From contig JBGAHD010000005.1 of the NCBI GenBank assembly GCA_044226395.1, positions 62,001-126,000 on the forward strand: DNA of 64,000 nucleotides. Direction: 5' to 3'. This document shows, one piece after another, positions 1 through 8,416 of this stretch. Source of the DNA: JBGAHD01 sp044226395. Its GTDB lineage: Bacteria > Pseudomonadota > Gammaproteobacteria > Xanthomonadales > Ahniellaceae. The stretch's first letter is position 1, and each line of letters begins with the position of its first letter. The notes beneath the pieces were generated by a model, which worked only from the letters and a program-made list of their open reading frames with translations, searched no databases and had not been told where the DNA came from. A program made the translations under genes and the position numbers.

Positions 1-615
1 ATCGTGCGAGATCACCAGCACCGTGCCGGTGTAGCGACGGATCCAGTCCTCGAGCCAGAGCACGGCGTCGAGGTCGAGGTGATTGGTCGGTTCGTCGAGC
101 AACAGCACGTCGGACGGCGCCATCAGCGCGCGCGCCACGTTCAGGCGCACGCGCCAGCCGCCGGAGAATTCGGCCACGGGCTGTTCGTGCGTGTCGGACT
201 TGAAGCCCAGGCCAAACAACAGCCGCGCGGCGCGGGCGCGCGCGTCGTAGGCGTTGAGTTCCTCGATGCGGTGATGGGCCGCGGCTTGCGCCTCGTAGTC
301 TTCGCGGGCCTCGGCTTCGGCGGCATCGCGCAGGGCGGCGGCGGCCTCGGCGTCGCCGCCGAGCACGAAATCGAGCGCCGGATCGGGCAAGGGCGGCGTT
401 TCCTGCGCGACGCAGGCCAGGCGCGAGGCGCGCGGCATGTCCATCGCGCCCCGATCGGGCTCGACCTGACCGGTCACGACCGCGAACAAACTGGACTTGC
501 CACAGCCATTGCGCCCGACCACGCCCACGCGCCAACCGGCATGCAGGGTCACGTCGAGTCCGGACAGGAGTTCACGGCCACCGCGACGGATGGCGAGATC
601 ACGAAACGAAATCAT
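1..615 (-). CDS. ABC-F family ATP-binding protein, 5' part (partial, runs off the left edge)
   Basis: The first 205 codons of an ABC-F ATPase, a soluble twin-ABC protein family that acts on the ribosome (EttA, Uup, YheS). Translation from the ATG at 615 gives MISFRDLAIRRGGRELLSGL, a Walker A motif GRNGCGKSS near residue 35, a signature motif EFSGGW near 151, Walker B VLLLDEPTNHLDL near 171, and the H-loop ISHD at the very edge. This is one complete ABC domain; the linker and second ABC domain lie outside the window. There is no membrane domain. The start right at the first beta strand and the interdomain architecture look most like YheS, but Uup or EttA cannot be excluded without the second half. 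It begins 50 bases from the end of the MBL-fold gene, same strand. Confidence 0.9.
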   Translation of the reverse strand, partial: MISFRDLAIRRGGRELLSGLDVTLHAGWRVGVVGRNGCGKSSLFAVVTGQVEPDRGAMDMPRASRLACVAQETPPLPDPALDFVLGGDAEAAAALRDAAEAEAREDYEAQAAAHHRIEELNAYDARARAARLLFGLGFKSDTHEQPVAEFSGGWRVRLNVARALMAPSDVLLLDEPTNHLDLDAVLWLEDWIRRYTGTVLVISHD

Positions 616-664
616 CCGGCCATTGTAGTGGCCGCGCCCGGCGATACCAATCGCGACCGGCGCT

Positions 665-1957
665 TCAGCCCTTGCGGTGCCACACGCGCCCGGCCCAGCC
701 GCGCGCGGCGGCCAGGGGCAAGGGCACCAGGGTGCGCCAGCGGCCGTAGTGCGCCAGCCGGTAGTCGGCATGGCGCACGTACAGCAGCCAGCGCCAGCGA
801 AAGTCGTCGATCACGCGCACCGTGCTCGAGATGTGCGCGGTGTCGGCGCCCCAGGGAAAACGGAACATATAGGTCATGGTCTGCGAGTCCATGGCCGCGA
901 TCACGACATCGCCGGGCTCGCTGGCGATGCCGAACTCACCGCGACGCAGATCGATCACCGCGTGCCGCGCGATGTCGTCGAGATGGATGCTGAGCGCGCC
1001 GGGCACGGTCCAGCGCGGCCATTGCGCGCGGATCGCGCGCGCGAGGCGCTGGCCGGCCTTGATCAGCTCGGCATCGTCGCGCTCGGCGCGCGGGCGCGCC
1101 TCGGGCGCGGGCAGATGATCGAAGCGCGCGCGCCAGAACTCGGCGGCCGCGTCGTCGGCCTCGGGCGCGCGCGGCGTGGCGGCGTGCAGCACTTCGCCCG
1201 GCGCCAGGCAATGCACGCGCGCGGGCGCGCCGGCCAAGGCTTCGCGCACCGCGTCCACGCTCACTCGCCAGGCATTGAGATATTGATTGCGCGGGTGACA
1301 AAAGCGCACGAAGCTCGCGAACGGCACGAAGGCGCGCGGTCGCAACTGCTGCAGATAGCGCGCGAGCAGGGTCAGGTGCGCGCGGCCGGCGCGGCCGAGC
1401 GCGGCGTTGTCGTCTTCGTTGCCGTAGTAGCCGGCCAGCGAGAACTGAAACAGCCACACATCGATGGCGCCGAACACCGCCCGCGCGCGCTCGATCTGAC
1501 TCGCGCCCAGCCGGCAATCGTTCTGATTGAAGATCACGCGCCCGCCGGCATCGATCAGCAAGGCGCTGTCGGCGTGCGTGCCCAGGCAGTACACGCGCGT
1601 GCGCGCTTCCAGCGCGCGGGTCTCGTTCAAGGGCAGTTCGCTGACCTCGAAGCCCAGCGCGCGTATCGACTTGACCACGTTCTGCTCGGGCTGACGCCGA
1701 AACAGCACCTCGATGCGCTGCGGCGCCAGCTCGCGCAAGCGACGCAGGCTGCCGAAATGCAGATGATCGGGGTGCTCGTGCGAGATCCATAGATAACGCA
1801 CGCGCGACCAATCGATCTCGGCGGGATCGTTCTCGTGCAGCAGCTCCCAGGAATCATTGAACACGCGCCCGAAGAACCACGGATCGCACAGCAAGGTGCC
1901 CTCGTCGAGCTCGATCTCGACGCAGGCGTGATTCCAAAAGCGCAGATCGCCGATCAT
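665..1957 (-). CDS. MBL-fold (UlaG-like) metal-dependent hydrolase
   Basis: A 430-residue cytoplasmic protein with no signal peptide. The N-terminal half is a metallo-beta-lactamase fold: strands MIGDLRFWNHACVEIEL, then the metal-binding motif H60-x-H62-x-D64-H65 in ISHEHPDHLHF. Further likely ligands are in CLGTHADSALLIDAGG and FNQNDC. The C-terminal third has no recognised domain. The family (UlaG-type, related to the MBL fold of CMP-Neu5Ac hydroxylase-like proteins) hydrolyses many substrates, so the reaction is unknown. Its start codon overlaps the stop of the upstream TylF-like methyltransferase (ATGA), so the two are probably translationally coupled and work on the same small molecule or glycan; that last point is inference. 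Confidence 0.8.
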   Translation of the reverse strand: MIGDLRFWNHACVEIELDEGTLLCDPWFFGRVFNDSWELLHENDPAEIDWSRVRYLWISHEHPDHLHFGSLRRLRELAPQRIEVLFRRQPEQNVVKSIRALGFEVSELPLNETRALEARTRVYCLGTHADSALLIDAGGRVIFNQNDCRLGASQIERARAVFGAIDVWLFQFSLAGYYGNEDDNAALGRAGRAHLTLLARYLQQLRPRAFVPFASFVRFCHPRNQYLNAWRVSVDAVREALAGAPARVHCLAPGEVLHAATPRAPEADDAAAEFWRARFDHLPAPEARPRAERDDAELIKAGQRLARAIRAQWPRWTVPGALSIHLDDIARHAVIDLRRGEFGIASEPGDVVIAAMDSQTMTYMFRFPWGADTAHISSTVRVIDDFRWRWLLYVRHADYRLAHYGRWRTLVPLPLAAARGWAGRVWHRKG

Positions 1958-2706
1958 GCGCGCGGCGCGGGCTCGCCGACGACGAAGGCGATCACGTCGC
2001 CGCAGTTGACCGCGGCATGGATCGACAGCGTCGTGCCATAGGCATCGACATAGTCGAGGAAGGCGCGGAACTCATCCATGGGATAGGCGAACTCGTCGAA
2101 GATCAGCACGTCGCCAGCGCGCAGCCGCGCGAATAGCGCGTGAAGCGCGACCGTGGTCGAGCCGTAGAGATCGGCGTCGAGATTCACCACCAGACGATGC
2201 CCTTCGCCCGGCCGCGGTGGCAGGCCGACGCCGACCGTGTCGCGAAACCAGCCCTTGACGAAGCTCACGCGCGGATCGTCGATCGCGGGCAATTGGCCGC
2301 CGGTCGAGAAGGCGCCGCGCGGCATCGCCGCCCAGGCATCGGGAAGTCCTTCGAAGCTGTCGTGACCGATGAAGCGCGACTCGGTGTGCGTGTTGCGCGT
2401 CGACCACCAGCGAATCGACTCGCCGCGTGCGACGCCGAACTCGAGGTACCACATCGGCCCGGTTTCCAGGCTCAGGCGCGCGAGAAGATCGGCATAGAGG
2501 CGCTCGCGCCGCGCATGCGTGGGCACCTCGCCCGGATCGAGCAGCTTGGCGCGCAAGCCCGCGCGATGACTCCAGGCCAGGAACTTCAGGTAATAGCCCA
2601 CGCGAATCAACGCCTGGGCCGGCCGCCACAGCCAGCCGAGCACGGCGCGACCCACCAGATGCGGTGCCAGACGCTTGACCAGACCCACGCGAAACCCCCA
2701 CGCCAC
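1954..2706 (-). CDS. TylF/MycF-like class I SAM-dependent methyltransferase
   Basis: About 250 residues. The core carries the macrocin-O-methyltransferase signature: WYLEFGVARGESIRWW (motif I region), IGHDSFEGLPDAW, VVNLDADLYGSTTVAL (acidic metal/substrate loop), and FDEFAYPMDEFRA. TylF enzymes methylate sugar hydroxyls in a metal-dependent way; here the substrate is unknown. The reading frame stays open far upstream, but that part is antisense to the divergent methyltransferase at 2794. I place the start at the GTG at 2706; a GTG at 2688 with GGGGG upstream is an equal alternative. It overlaps the MBL-fold gene by four bases (ATGA). The divergent neighbour is also a methyltransferase, so this may be a small surface-glycan or metabolite modification locus. 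Confidence 0.75.
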   Translation of the reverse strand: MAWGFRVGLVKRLAPHLVGRAVLGWLWRPAQALIRVGYYLKFLAWSHRAGLRAKLLDPGEVPTHARRERLYADLLARLSLETGPMWYLEFGVARGESIRWWSTRNTHTESRFIGHDSFEGLPDAWAAMPRGAFSTGGQLPAIDDPRVSFVKGWFRDTVGVGLPPRPGEGHRLVVNLDADLYGSTTVALHALFARLRAGDVLIFDEFAYPMDEFRAFLDYVDAYGTTLSIHAAVNCGDVIAFVVGEPAPRA

Positions 2707-2793
2707 GGATCGCAGTCTTTTACCACAGGCCGTCGCTCGCGCTGTCGACCATGCCGCGCTCGCGGCTACACTGCGCGCGAACGGAGCGAATGC

Positions 2794-3534
2794 ATGGCCG
2801 GCGCCATCCACCACTATTTCAAGACTCTCTATCGCCGCACGATGCGCGAGGCCTACGGGCACGCGCACGCCGCGATCCGCGCCGCGCCCGGCCAGGATTG
2901 GCTGGAATGCGGCGCCGGCGACGGCGCCTTCGGGCGCGAGCTTGGCGCGGGCACGGCCGAGCGACCGATCCGCTACACCGGCATCGAATGGAACCCCGAT
3001 TGCGTGCGACGCGCGGCCGAGGCCGGCGTGAACCTGCTGCAGGCCGATCTCAATCGCGCGTTGCCGGTGGCGGACGCGTCGCAGGACTGCGTGTTCGCGC
3101 TGTCCGTGCTTGAGCATCTGTTGTATCCGTGCCGTTTTCTGGGCGAATGTCAGCGCGCGCTGCGTCCGGGCGGACGCTTGGTGCTGCTGACGCCCAACAT
3201 CAGCACGTATTTCACCGCCGCGCAGATTCTGCTGGGCAAGATGCCCTCGAGCGGTCCGCATCCAGATTCCAACGCGTTACAGGCGGCGGAGGAACCGTTC
3301 CGCGTGGTCGAGGGCGAGACCACTTCGCACCTCGACGATTTCGCCCAGCACCGGCACTTGCTGGTGTTCAGTTACCGCGTGCTGCGCCGCTATCTCGGCA
3401 TGCTCGGCTTCGATCAGATCGAAGGCCGCGGTTTTGGTTTATATCCGCTGCCGAATTTCATCCAGCCGCTGGCCGAGCGCATCGACCCGTGGCATTGCCA
3501 TCAGATGGTCTTCGTCGCGCGCAAGCGCGGCTAG
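2794..3534 (+). CDS. Class I SAM-dependent methyltransferase (Methyltransf_11 type)
   Basis: A 246-residue soluble methyltransferase. Motif I is LECGAGDGAFG (residues 37-47), motif II-like YTGIEWNPDCVRRA, then LQADLNRALPVADASQDCVFALSVLEHL, and the post-motif LRPGGRLVLLTPNIS. The substrate cannot be read from sequence. The ATG at 2794 is preceded by GGAG at 2783-2786, good Shine-Dalgarno spacing; the longer open frame upstream is antisense to the divergent TylF-like gene. A TACACT at 2767-2772 could be its -10 element, giving a short leader. It is convergent with clpB. Confidence 0.85.
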   Translation: MAGAIHHYFKTLYRRTMREAYGHAHAAIRAAPGQDWLECGAGDGAFGRELGAGTAERPIRYTGIEWNPDCVRRAAEAGVNLLQADLNRALPVADASQDCVFALSVLEHLLYPCRFLGECQRALRPGGRLVLLTPNISTYFTAAQILLGKMPSSGPHPDSNALQAAEEPFRVVEGETTSHLDDFAQHRHLLVFSYRVLRRYLGMLGFDQIEGRGFGLYPLPNFIQPLAERIDPWHCHQMVFVARKRG

Positions 3535-3602
3535 GCAATATTGGTTCGTGCCCAAGCGCCGCTAGCCGACGCAAAGCGGCGCGCCTTCGCGCTGCGATGA
3601 AG

Positions 3603-3635
3603 CAAGACCGCGCGCCAAATCAGGCGCGCGTCTTG
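3603..3635. terminator. Bulged 13-bp hairpin between convergent genes
   Basis: Left arm 3603-3616 pairs with right arm 3623-3635 (13 pairs with one bulged C) around the loop AAATCA. The loop contains the complement of the clpB stop codon, so the structure spans the clpB 3' end. It has no long T-run, so it is a weak or bidirectional terminator, or a 3' stabiliser. The pairing is seen; the function is inferred. Confidence 0.4.
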
Positions 3636-6199
3636 AACACCAGCTTGCCGTCGTAAGCGTCGATCACCAGCCCCGAGCCAGGCTTGAACTCACCCGCGAG
3701 AATGCGGCTGGCCAAGGGGTTCTCGACCTGCTGCTGGATCGCGCGCTTGAGCGGCCGCGCGCCATAGACCGGATCGAACCCCGCCTCGCCCAAGACATCG
3801 AGCGCCTCGTCGGAGACTTCGAGCGCGATCTCGCGTTCGGCCAGGCGTTTTTCCAGATGACGCAGCTGGATGCGCGCGATCGAGCGAATGTGGTCGCGGC
3901 CCAGCGGATGAAAGACCACGATCTCGTCGAGTCGATTGATGAACTCGGGCCGGAAGTGCTGACCGACCACGTCGAGCACCGCGGTCTTCATGGTCGCGTA
4001 ATCGCCCTTGGCCGCGAGTTCCTGGATCAAATGCGACCCCAGGTTCGAGGTCATCACGATCACGGTATTGCGGAAGTCCACGGTGCGGCCCTGACCGTCG
4101 GTGAGACGACCATCATCGAGCACCTGCAGCAGCACGTTGAAGACATCACTGTGCGCCTTCTCGACTTCATCGAGCAGGATCACGGAATACGGGCGACGAC
4201 GCACGGCCTCGGTCAGATAGCCGCCTTCTTCGTAACCGACATAGCCCGGCGGCGCGCCGATCAGGCGCGCGACCGAGTGTTTCTCCATGAACTCGCTCAT
4301 GTCGATGCGCACCATGGCATCGGTGGAATCGAACAGGAACTGCGCCAACGCCTTGCACAACTCGGTCTTGCCCACGCCCGTGGGGCCGAGAAAGAGGAAC
4401 GAGCCATTGGGACGATTTGGATCGGACAGCCCCGCGCGCGAACGGCGAATGGCATCGGCCACCGCGCGCACGGCTTCGTCTTGGCCGACCACGCGCTGGT
4501 GCAGCTCGGCTTCCATGCGCAGCAGTTTCTCGCGCTCGCCTTCGAGCATCTTCGACACCGGAATGCCGGTCCAGCGCGACACGACCTCGGCGATTTCCTC
4601 CGCGGTGACGCGTTGCTGCAGCAGCTTGAAGCCGGTCTGCTCGGCGGCGGCGGCGGCTTCGAGTTCCTTCTCGAGCTTGGGCAGGCGGCCGTATTGGATT
4701 TCGCTCATGCGCGCCAGGTCCTGGCGGCGCATCGCGGCTTCCATTTCCAGGCGCGCTTTCTCGATTTCTTCCTTGATCTTGGTCGTGCCTTGGACCGCGG
4801 CTTTTTCCGATTTCCAGATTTCCTCGAGATCGGAGAACTCGCGTTCGAGCTTGTCGATGTCTTTCTCCAGATCGGCCAGGCGCTGACGCGAGGCCGGATC
4901 GGATTCCTTCTTCAAGGCCTCGCGCTGAATCTTCAATTGAATCAAGCGGCGCTCGAGACGATCCATTTCCTCGGGCTTGGAGTCGATCTCCATGCGAATG
5001 CGCGAGGCGGCTTCGTCCATCAGATCGATGGCCTTATCGGGCAGCTGACGATCGGCGATGTAGCGATGCGAGAGCGTGGCCGCGGCGACGATGGCGGGGT
5101 CGGTGATCTCCACGCCGTGATGCACGGCATAGCGTTCTTTCAGGCCGCGAAGAATCGCAATGGTGTCCTCGATGCTCGGCTCGCCGACCAGCACTTTCTG
5201 AAAGCGACGCTCGAGCGCGGCATCTTTCTCGACGTACTTGCGATATTCGTCGAGCGTGGTCGCGCCGATGCAATGAAGCTCGCCGCGCGCCAGCGCCGGC
5301 TTCAACATATTGCCGGCGTCCATCGCGCCCTCGGCCTTGCCGGCGCCGACCATGGTGTGCAGTTCGTCGATGAACAGGATGATCTGACCTTCCTGCTTCG
5401 ACAGATCGTTCAATACCGCCTTGAGGCGTTCCTCGAATTCACCGCGGAACTTGGCGCCCGCGATCAGCGCGCCCATGTCGAGCGCGAGCACGCGCTTGTC
5501 GCGCAGGCTCTCGGGCACTTCGTGATTGACGATGCGTTGCGCCAGGCCTTCGACGATGGCGGTCTTGCCCACGCCGGGTTCGCCGATCAGCACGGGATTG
5601 TTCTTGGTGCGTCGTTGCAGTACTTGGATGGTGCGGCGGATTTCTTCGTCGCGACCGATCACCGGATCGAGCTTGCCGCTCTCGGCGCGCGCGGTCAGGT
5701 CGATGGTGTACTTGGCCAGGGCCTGACGATTGTCCTCGGCGTTGGCGTCGTCGACTTTCTCGCCGCCGCGCATGGCGTCGATGGCTTTCTCGATGGCGGC
5801 CTTGTGCGCGCCGGCGGCCTTGAGGGCTTGGCCGACTTCGCCCTTGTCCTCGACGCAGGCGAGCACGAACAGCTCGCTGGCGATGAATTGATCGCCGCGC
5901 TGTTGCGCCAGCTTGTCGGTGATATTGAGCAAGCGACCGAGGTCGTTGGAGACGTTGAGATTGCCCTCCTGACCCTTGATGCGCGGCAAGCGATCGAGCG
6001 CCTCGACCAAGCGCGCGCGCAGCACCGGGACATTGACCTGAGCTTGTTGCAGCAGCGGTCGCGTCGAGCCGCCCTGTTGATCGATCAAGGCCACCAGCAC
6101 GTGCGCCGGCTCGATCATGTTGTTGTCGCGCCCGACCGCGGCGGACTGCGCGTCGGCCAAGGCCTGCTGGAAGCGCGAGGTGAGTTTATCCATGCGCAT
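3620..6199 (-). CDS. clpB: ATP-dependent disaggregase ClpB
   Basis: A hexameric cytoplasmic AAA+ chaperone that, with DnaK, threads proteins out of aggregates. At 859 residues it is the usual full length. Order of domains: Clp-N (start MRMDKLTSRFQQALADAQ, about 1-145), NBD1 with Walker A GEPGVGKTAIVEGL (about 205) and pore loop AGAKFRGEFEERLK (about 248), the coiled-coil M domain (about 410-530, KEELE-type heptads), NBD2 with GPTGVGKTELCKAL (about 605) and pore motif GAPPGYVGYEEGG, and the C-terminal D2-small domain. The start could be the second Met (MDKL). There is no internal start change. A sigma-32-like promoter lies 50-80 bases upstream, matching heat-shock control known for clpB. Confidence 0.98.
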   Translation of the reverse strand: MRMDKLTSRFQQALADAQSAAVGRDNNMIEPAHVLVALIDQQGGSTRPLLQQAQVNVPVLRARLVEALDRLPRIKGQEGNLNVSNDLGRLLNITDKLAQQRGDQFIASELFVLACVEDKGEVGQALKAAGAHKAAIEKAIDAMRGGEKVDDANAEDNRQALAKYTIDLTARAESGKLDPVIGRDEEIRRTIQVLQRRTKNNPVLIGEPGVGKTAIVEGLAQRIVNHEVPESLRDKRVLALDMGALIAGAKFRGEFEERLKAVLNDLSKQEGQIILFIDELHTMVGAGKAEGAMDAGNMLKPALARGELHCIGATTLDEYRKYVEKDAALERRFQKVLVGEPSIEDTIAILRGLKERYAVHHGVEITDPAIVAAATLSHRYIADRQLPDKAIDLMDEAASRIRMEIDSKPEEMDRLERRLIQLKIQREALKKESDPASRQRLADLEKDIDKLEREFSDLEEIWKSEKAAVQGTTKIKEEIEKARLEMEAAMRRQDLARMSEIQYGRLPKLEKELEAAAAAEQTGFKLLQQRVTAEEIAEVVSRWTGIPVSKMLEGEREKLLRMEAELHQRVVGQDEAVRAVADAIRRSRAGLSDPNRPNGSFLFLGPTGVGKTELCKALAQFLFDSTDAMVRIDMSEFMEKHSVARLIGAPPGYVGYEEGGYLTEAVRRRPYSVILLDEVEKAHSDVFNVLLQVLDDGRLTDGQGRTVDFRNTVIVMTSNLGSHLIQELAAKGDYATMKTAVLDVVGQHFRPEFINRLDEIVVFHPLGRDHIRSIARIQLRHLEKRLAEREIALEVSDEALDVLGEAGFDPVYGARPLKRAIQQQVENPLASRILAGEFKPGSGLVIDAYDGKLVFKTRA

Positions 6200-6249
6200 T
6201 GCCGGACTCCAAAAGGGATTGCGGCGGCGGAGCCGCCCGATGGCCCCTC

Positions 6250-6276
6250 AATGCGGGCAATGTACGCGCTTTCAAC
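6250..6276 (-). promoter_or_regulatory. Candidate sigma-32 promoter of clpB
   Basis: On the minus strand the sequence reads GTTGAAA (complement of 6270-6276), a 12-base spacer, then CCCGCATT (complement of 6250-6257). This resembles the sigma-32 consensus CTTGAAA / CCCCATNT at near-normal spacing, and the next gene is clpB, a classic heat-shock gene. Match and spacing are seen; use by sigma-32 is inferred. Confidence 0.55.
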
Positions 6277-6283
6277 GGCGCTA

Positions 6284-6303
6284 CCCTTGATCGGGATCAA
6301 GGG
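6284..6303. repeat. 20-bp perfect palindrome upstream of the clpB promoter
   Basis: CCCTTGATC at 6284-6292 and its complement at 6295-6303 flank GG. It lies just upstream of the candidate clpB -35 and 12 bases after the pgeF stop codon. It could be a regulator site or a hairpin at the end of pgeF; no T-run follows on the minus strand. Confidence 0.5.
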
Positions 6304-6314
6304 CCGCGCGCGGC

Positions 6315-7067
6315 TCAGTCGGGCGCGATCCAGATCAGCGCGGCCATGCGGCCACTGATGCCATCGCGACGGTGCGAATAGAAGCGGCGGGGATCGCTGG
6401 CGGTGCAGTGCTCGCCGCCGTCGGCGCGCGCGACGCCGGCGCGACGAAGCCGCGAGCGCGCCAGCGCGTAGAGATCGCACAGGTAATGACCGGGCCGCGT
6501 CGGCGCGAAGTGCGCGGCGTCGGCGCGATCGATGGCGATGAAGGCGGCGCGCACCTCCTCGCCAACTTCATACACGGTCGGTCCGATTGCCGGACCCAGC
6601 CAGGCGCGCAAGGTTTCGGGCGGCGCGCGAAACCGACTCAACGCGGATTCGATCACGCCCGCGGCCAGCCCGCGCCAACCGGCGTGAATCGCCGCGACTT
6701 CATCGCCCGCGGACGAGGCCACGAGCACGGGCAGACAATCGGCGGTCATGATCAAACAGACTTGGCCCGGCGTGTCGGTGTACGCGGCGTCGGCTTCGGG
6801 AGCGTCGAGCGCGATAGTGCCATCCAGCGTCACGCAAGTCGTGCCGTGAACTTGCCGCAACCAGCGCGGCTCGCTGGGCAGATTCAAGGTCTGACACAAG
6901 GTGACGCGGTTGAAAGCCACCGCCTCGGGCGCATCGCCGACGTGCGCGCCGAGATTGAAGCGATCGAAAGGCGTTCGCGAATGTCCGGGACCCAACCGCG
7001 TCGTCGCGACCGCGCGCACGCGCGGGCCGAGATCGGCGCGCAGCAGCCAGTCGTGATCGAGACTCAC
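6315..7067 (-). CDS. pgeF: Purine nucleoside phosphorylase / peptidoglycan editing factor PgeF (YfiH, laccase-domain)
   Basis: A 250-residue soluble protein of the DUF152/YfiH family, reported to act on purine nucleosides and, in E. coli, to keep misincorporated serine out of UDP-MurNAc-peptide. Metal ligands are visible: H74 in RQVHGTT, C111 in TADCLPVL, and H128 in IHAGWRGLA. A C-terminal FYSHRRDG motif is also typical. The GTG start at 7067 overlaps the stop of the upstream membrane glycosyltransferase (GTGA); the frame is open further upstream but that part lies inside the neighbour. Elsewhere the order is usually bamD/rluD-pgeF-clpB; here one extra gene sits between rluD and pgeF. Confidence 0.93.
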   Translation of the reverse strand: MSLDHDWLLRADLGPRVRAVATTRLGPGHSRTPFDRFNLGAHVGDAPEAVAFNRVTLCQTLNLPSEPRWLRQVHGTTCVTLDGTIALDAPEADAAYTDTPGQVCLIMTADCLPVLVASSAGDEVAAIHAGWRGLAAGVIESALSRFRAPPETLRAWLGPAIGPTVYEVGEEVRAAFIAIDRADAAHFAPTRPGHYLCDLYALARSRLRRAGVARADGGEHCTASDPRRFYSHRRDGISGRMAALIWIAPD

Positions 7068-8416
7068 GCCGTCGTCCGACGCCGAATGGCCGCGATGATC
7101 GCGCTCGCCGCGTACACCGCGAACGGAAACAGCAGCACGCGAAACGGCACGCTGTAGCGGCCGAACGGTGCGCCCACCATGTGCAGCCCAATCGCATAGG
7201 CCTGGACCAAGGCCAGCAAGCCCCACGCGAAATCCGTCGGCGCGATCGCCGCGCCGCGCGCGCGCCAGGCGCGCCACAAGGCCCACAGACAACCGCCCAT
7301 GCCCAGCATCACGAGCGGCCAATGCAAGGCGAAACTGACCGCGCGCGTGAGCTTGAACTCGGGCCGATCGAAGTACGGCGAATACTTCACCGGATACAAG
7401 AACACATCGCCCGCGCCTTCGATGAAGGACCAATCGTGAAAATAGAAGGGCTTTTCCAGCAGATACCAGCGCGTCATGCGCGCGGGCTCGGCGCGAAAGC
7501 GATCAGCGATGTGACCGAGCACGGCATCGAGACTGGCGCTGATGCGCGGCGTCTCGGGATCGAAACGATACGGATAGCCGCGCGACTCGGGCAGATCGTT
7601 GTACATGAAGCCCGGATAGGATCCGTGCTGCAAGGTCGCGATCATGAGCTTCGGATCGCCCGTCTGACCCGTGCTCGACTGATTGCGCGCCAACCACGGC
7701 GTGAACACCAAGGCGAAACCCAACACCAGGGCCAGCGCCGCCGGCCAACGCCGCCAGCCCGCGAACAGGATCACGCCGAGCGCGAGAAATGGCGGCAGGT
7801 ACTGCAAGGTCGGCCGAATCAAAACGCTCACGCCAAGCACCACGCCAACTAGCGCGAAGACCCAGACCCGGCGCGCGCGCGTCGCCCAGATCAAAGCCAG
7901 CGCCAACGCGGCGACGCTGATCGCGTACACAGTCTCGGTCAGCAGATACGTGCCCAGCACGATCAGGTGCGGCGAGATCGCGAGCAAGCCGGTCACGATC
8001 AAGGCGCGTCCCTCATCGAGCAGACCGCGCGTGACGAGAAAACCCAGCACCAATAGAACGATGCCGAGAATCGCCTGGATCATCACGGTGCGCGTGACGA
8101 AGGCCATGTCGGGCGCGCCCTCGAGCGTCCACGACAAAAACCACGGATACCCCGGCGCGACGAAGGCATCGGGCGCCGGCGCGGTCAGCGCGGGATCGTC
8201 GGCCTTGAGAAAGGAAAACTCACGCGAGAACACGCCGAAGCGATCGAGGTTGTAGGCGTAAGCCGTGTACAACGCGGCATCGCCGCGCAGCGGCTGATCG
8301 ACTTCGGTGCGCAAGGCCGCGCTCAGGCGCAAATGCGCGCCGAGCAAGACGATCACCGCCAAGGCGAGCCACGCCCACGCGCGCGCCGGCGATTGCACGC
8401 CCGGCGCGGTGCTCAC
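7064..8416 (-). CDS. GT-C fold membrane glycosyltransferase (GT39/ArnT-like)
   Basis: A 450-residue polytopic inner-membrane protein. A first TM helix (about 12-31) is followed by the periplasmic loop QPLRGDAALYTAYAYNL, where D46 occupies the position of the catalytic acidic residue of GT-C enzymes that use polyprenyl-phosphate sugars. About ten more hydrophobic segments follow, with a C-terminal periplasmic stretch containing FYFHDWSFIEG. This is the glycosyltransferase-family-39/PMT-like superfamily; sugar and acceptor are unknown. It starts with GTG overlapping the rluD stop and ends overlapping the pgeF start, so it is co-translated with two housekeeping genes. Its presence there is unusual; see findings. 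Confidence 0.8.
   Translation of the reverse strand: MSTAPGVQSPARAWAWLALAVIVLLGAHLRLSAALRTEVDQPLRGDAALYTAYAYNLDRFGVFSREFSFLKADDPALTAPAPDAFVAPGYPWFLSWTLEGAPDMAFVTRTVMIQAILGIVLLVLGFLVTRGLLDEGRALIVTGLLAISPHLIVLGTYLLTETVYAISVAALALALIWATRARRVWVFALVGVVLGVSVLIRPTLQYLPPFLALGVILFAGWRRWPAALALVLGFALVFTPWLARNQSSTGQTGDPKLMIATLQHGSYPGFMYNDLPESRGYPYRFDPETPRISASLDAVLGHIADRFRAEPARMTRWYLLEKPFYFHDWSFIEGAGDVFLYPVKYSPYFDRPEFKLTRAVSFALHWPLVMLGMGGCLWALWRAWRARGAAIAPTDFAWGLLALVQAYAIGLHMVGAPFGRYSVPFRVLLFPFAVYAASAIIAAIRRRTTA

Noticed and set aside
3857..6358. 833-codon plus-strand frame opposite clpB
   Set aside because: High-GC antisense shadow; the minus strand encodes complete ClpB with every motif.
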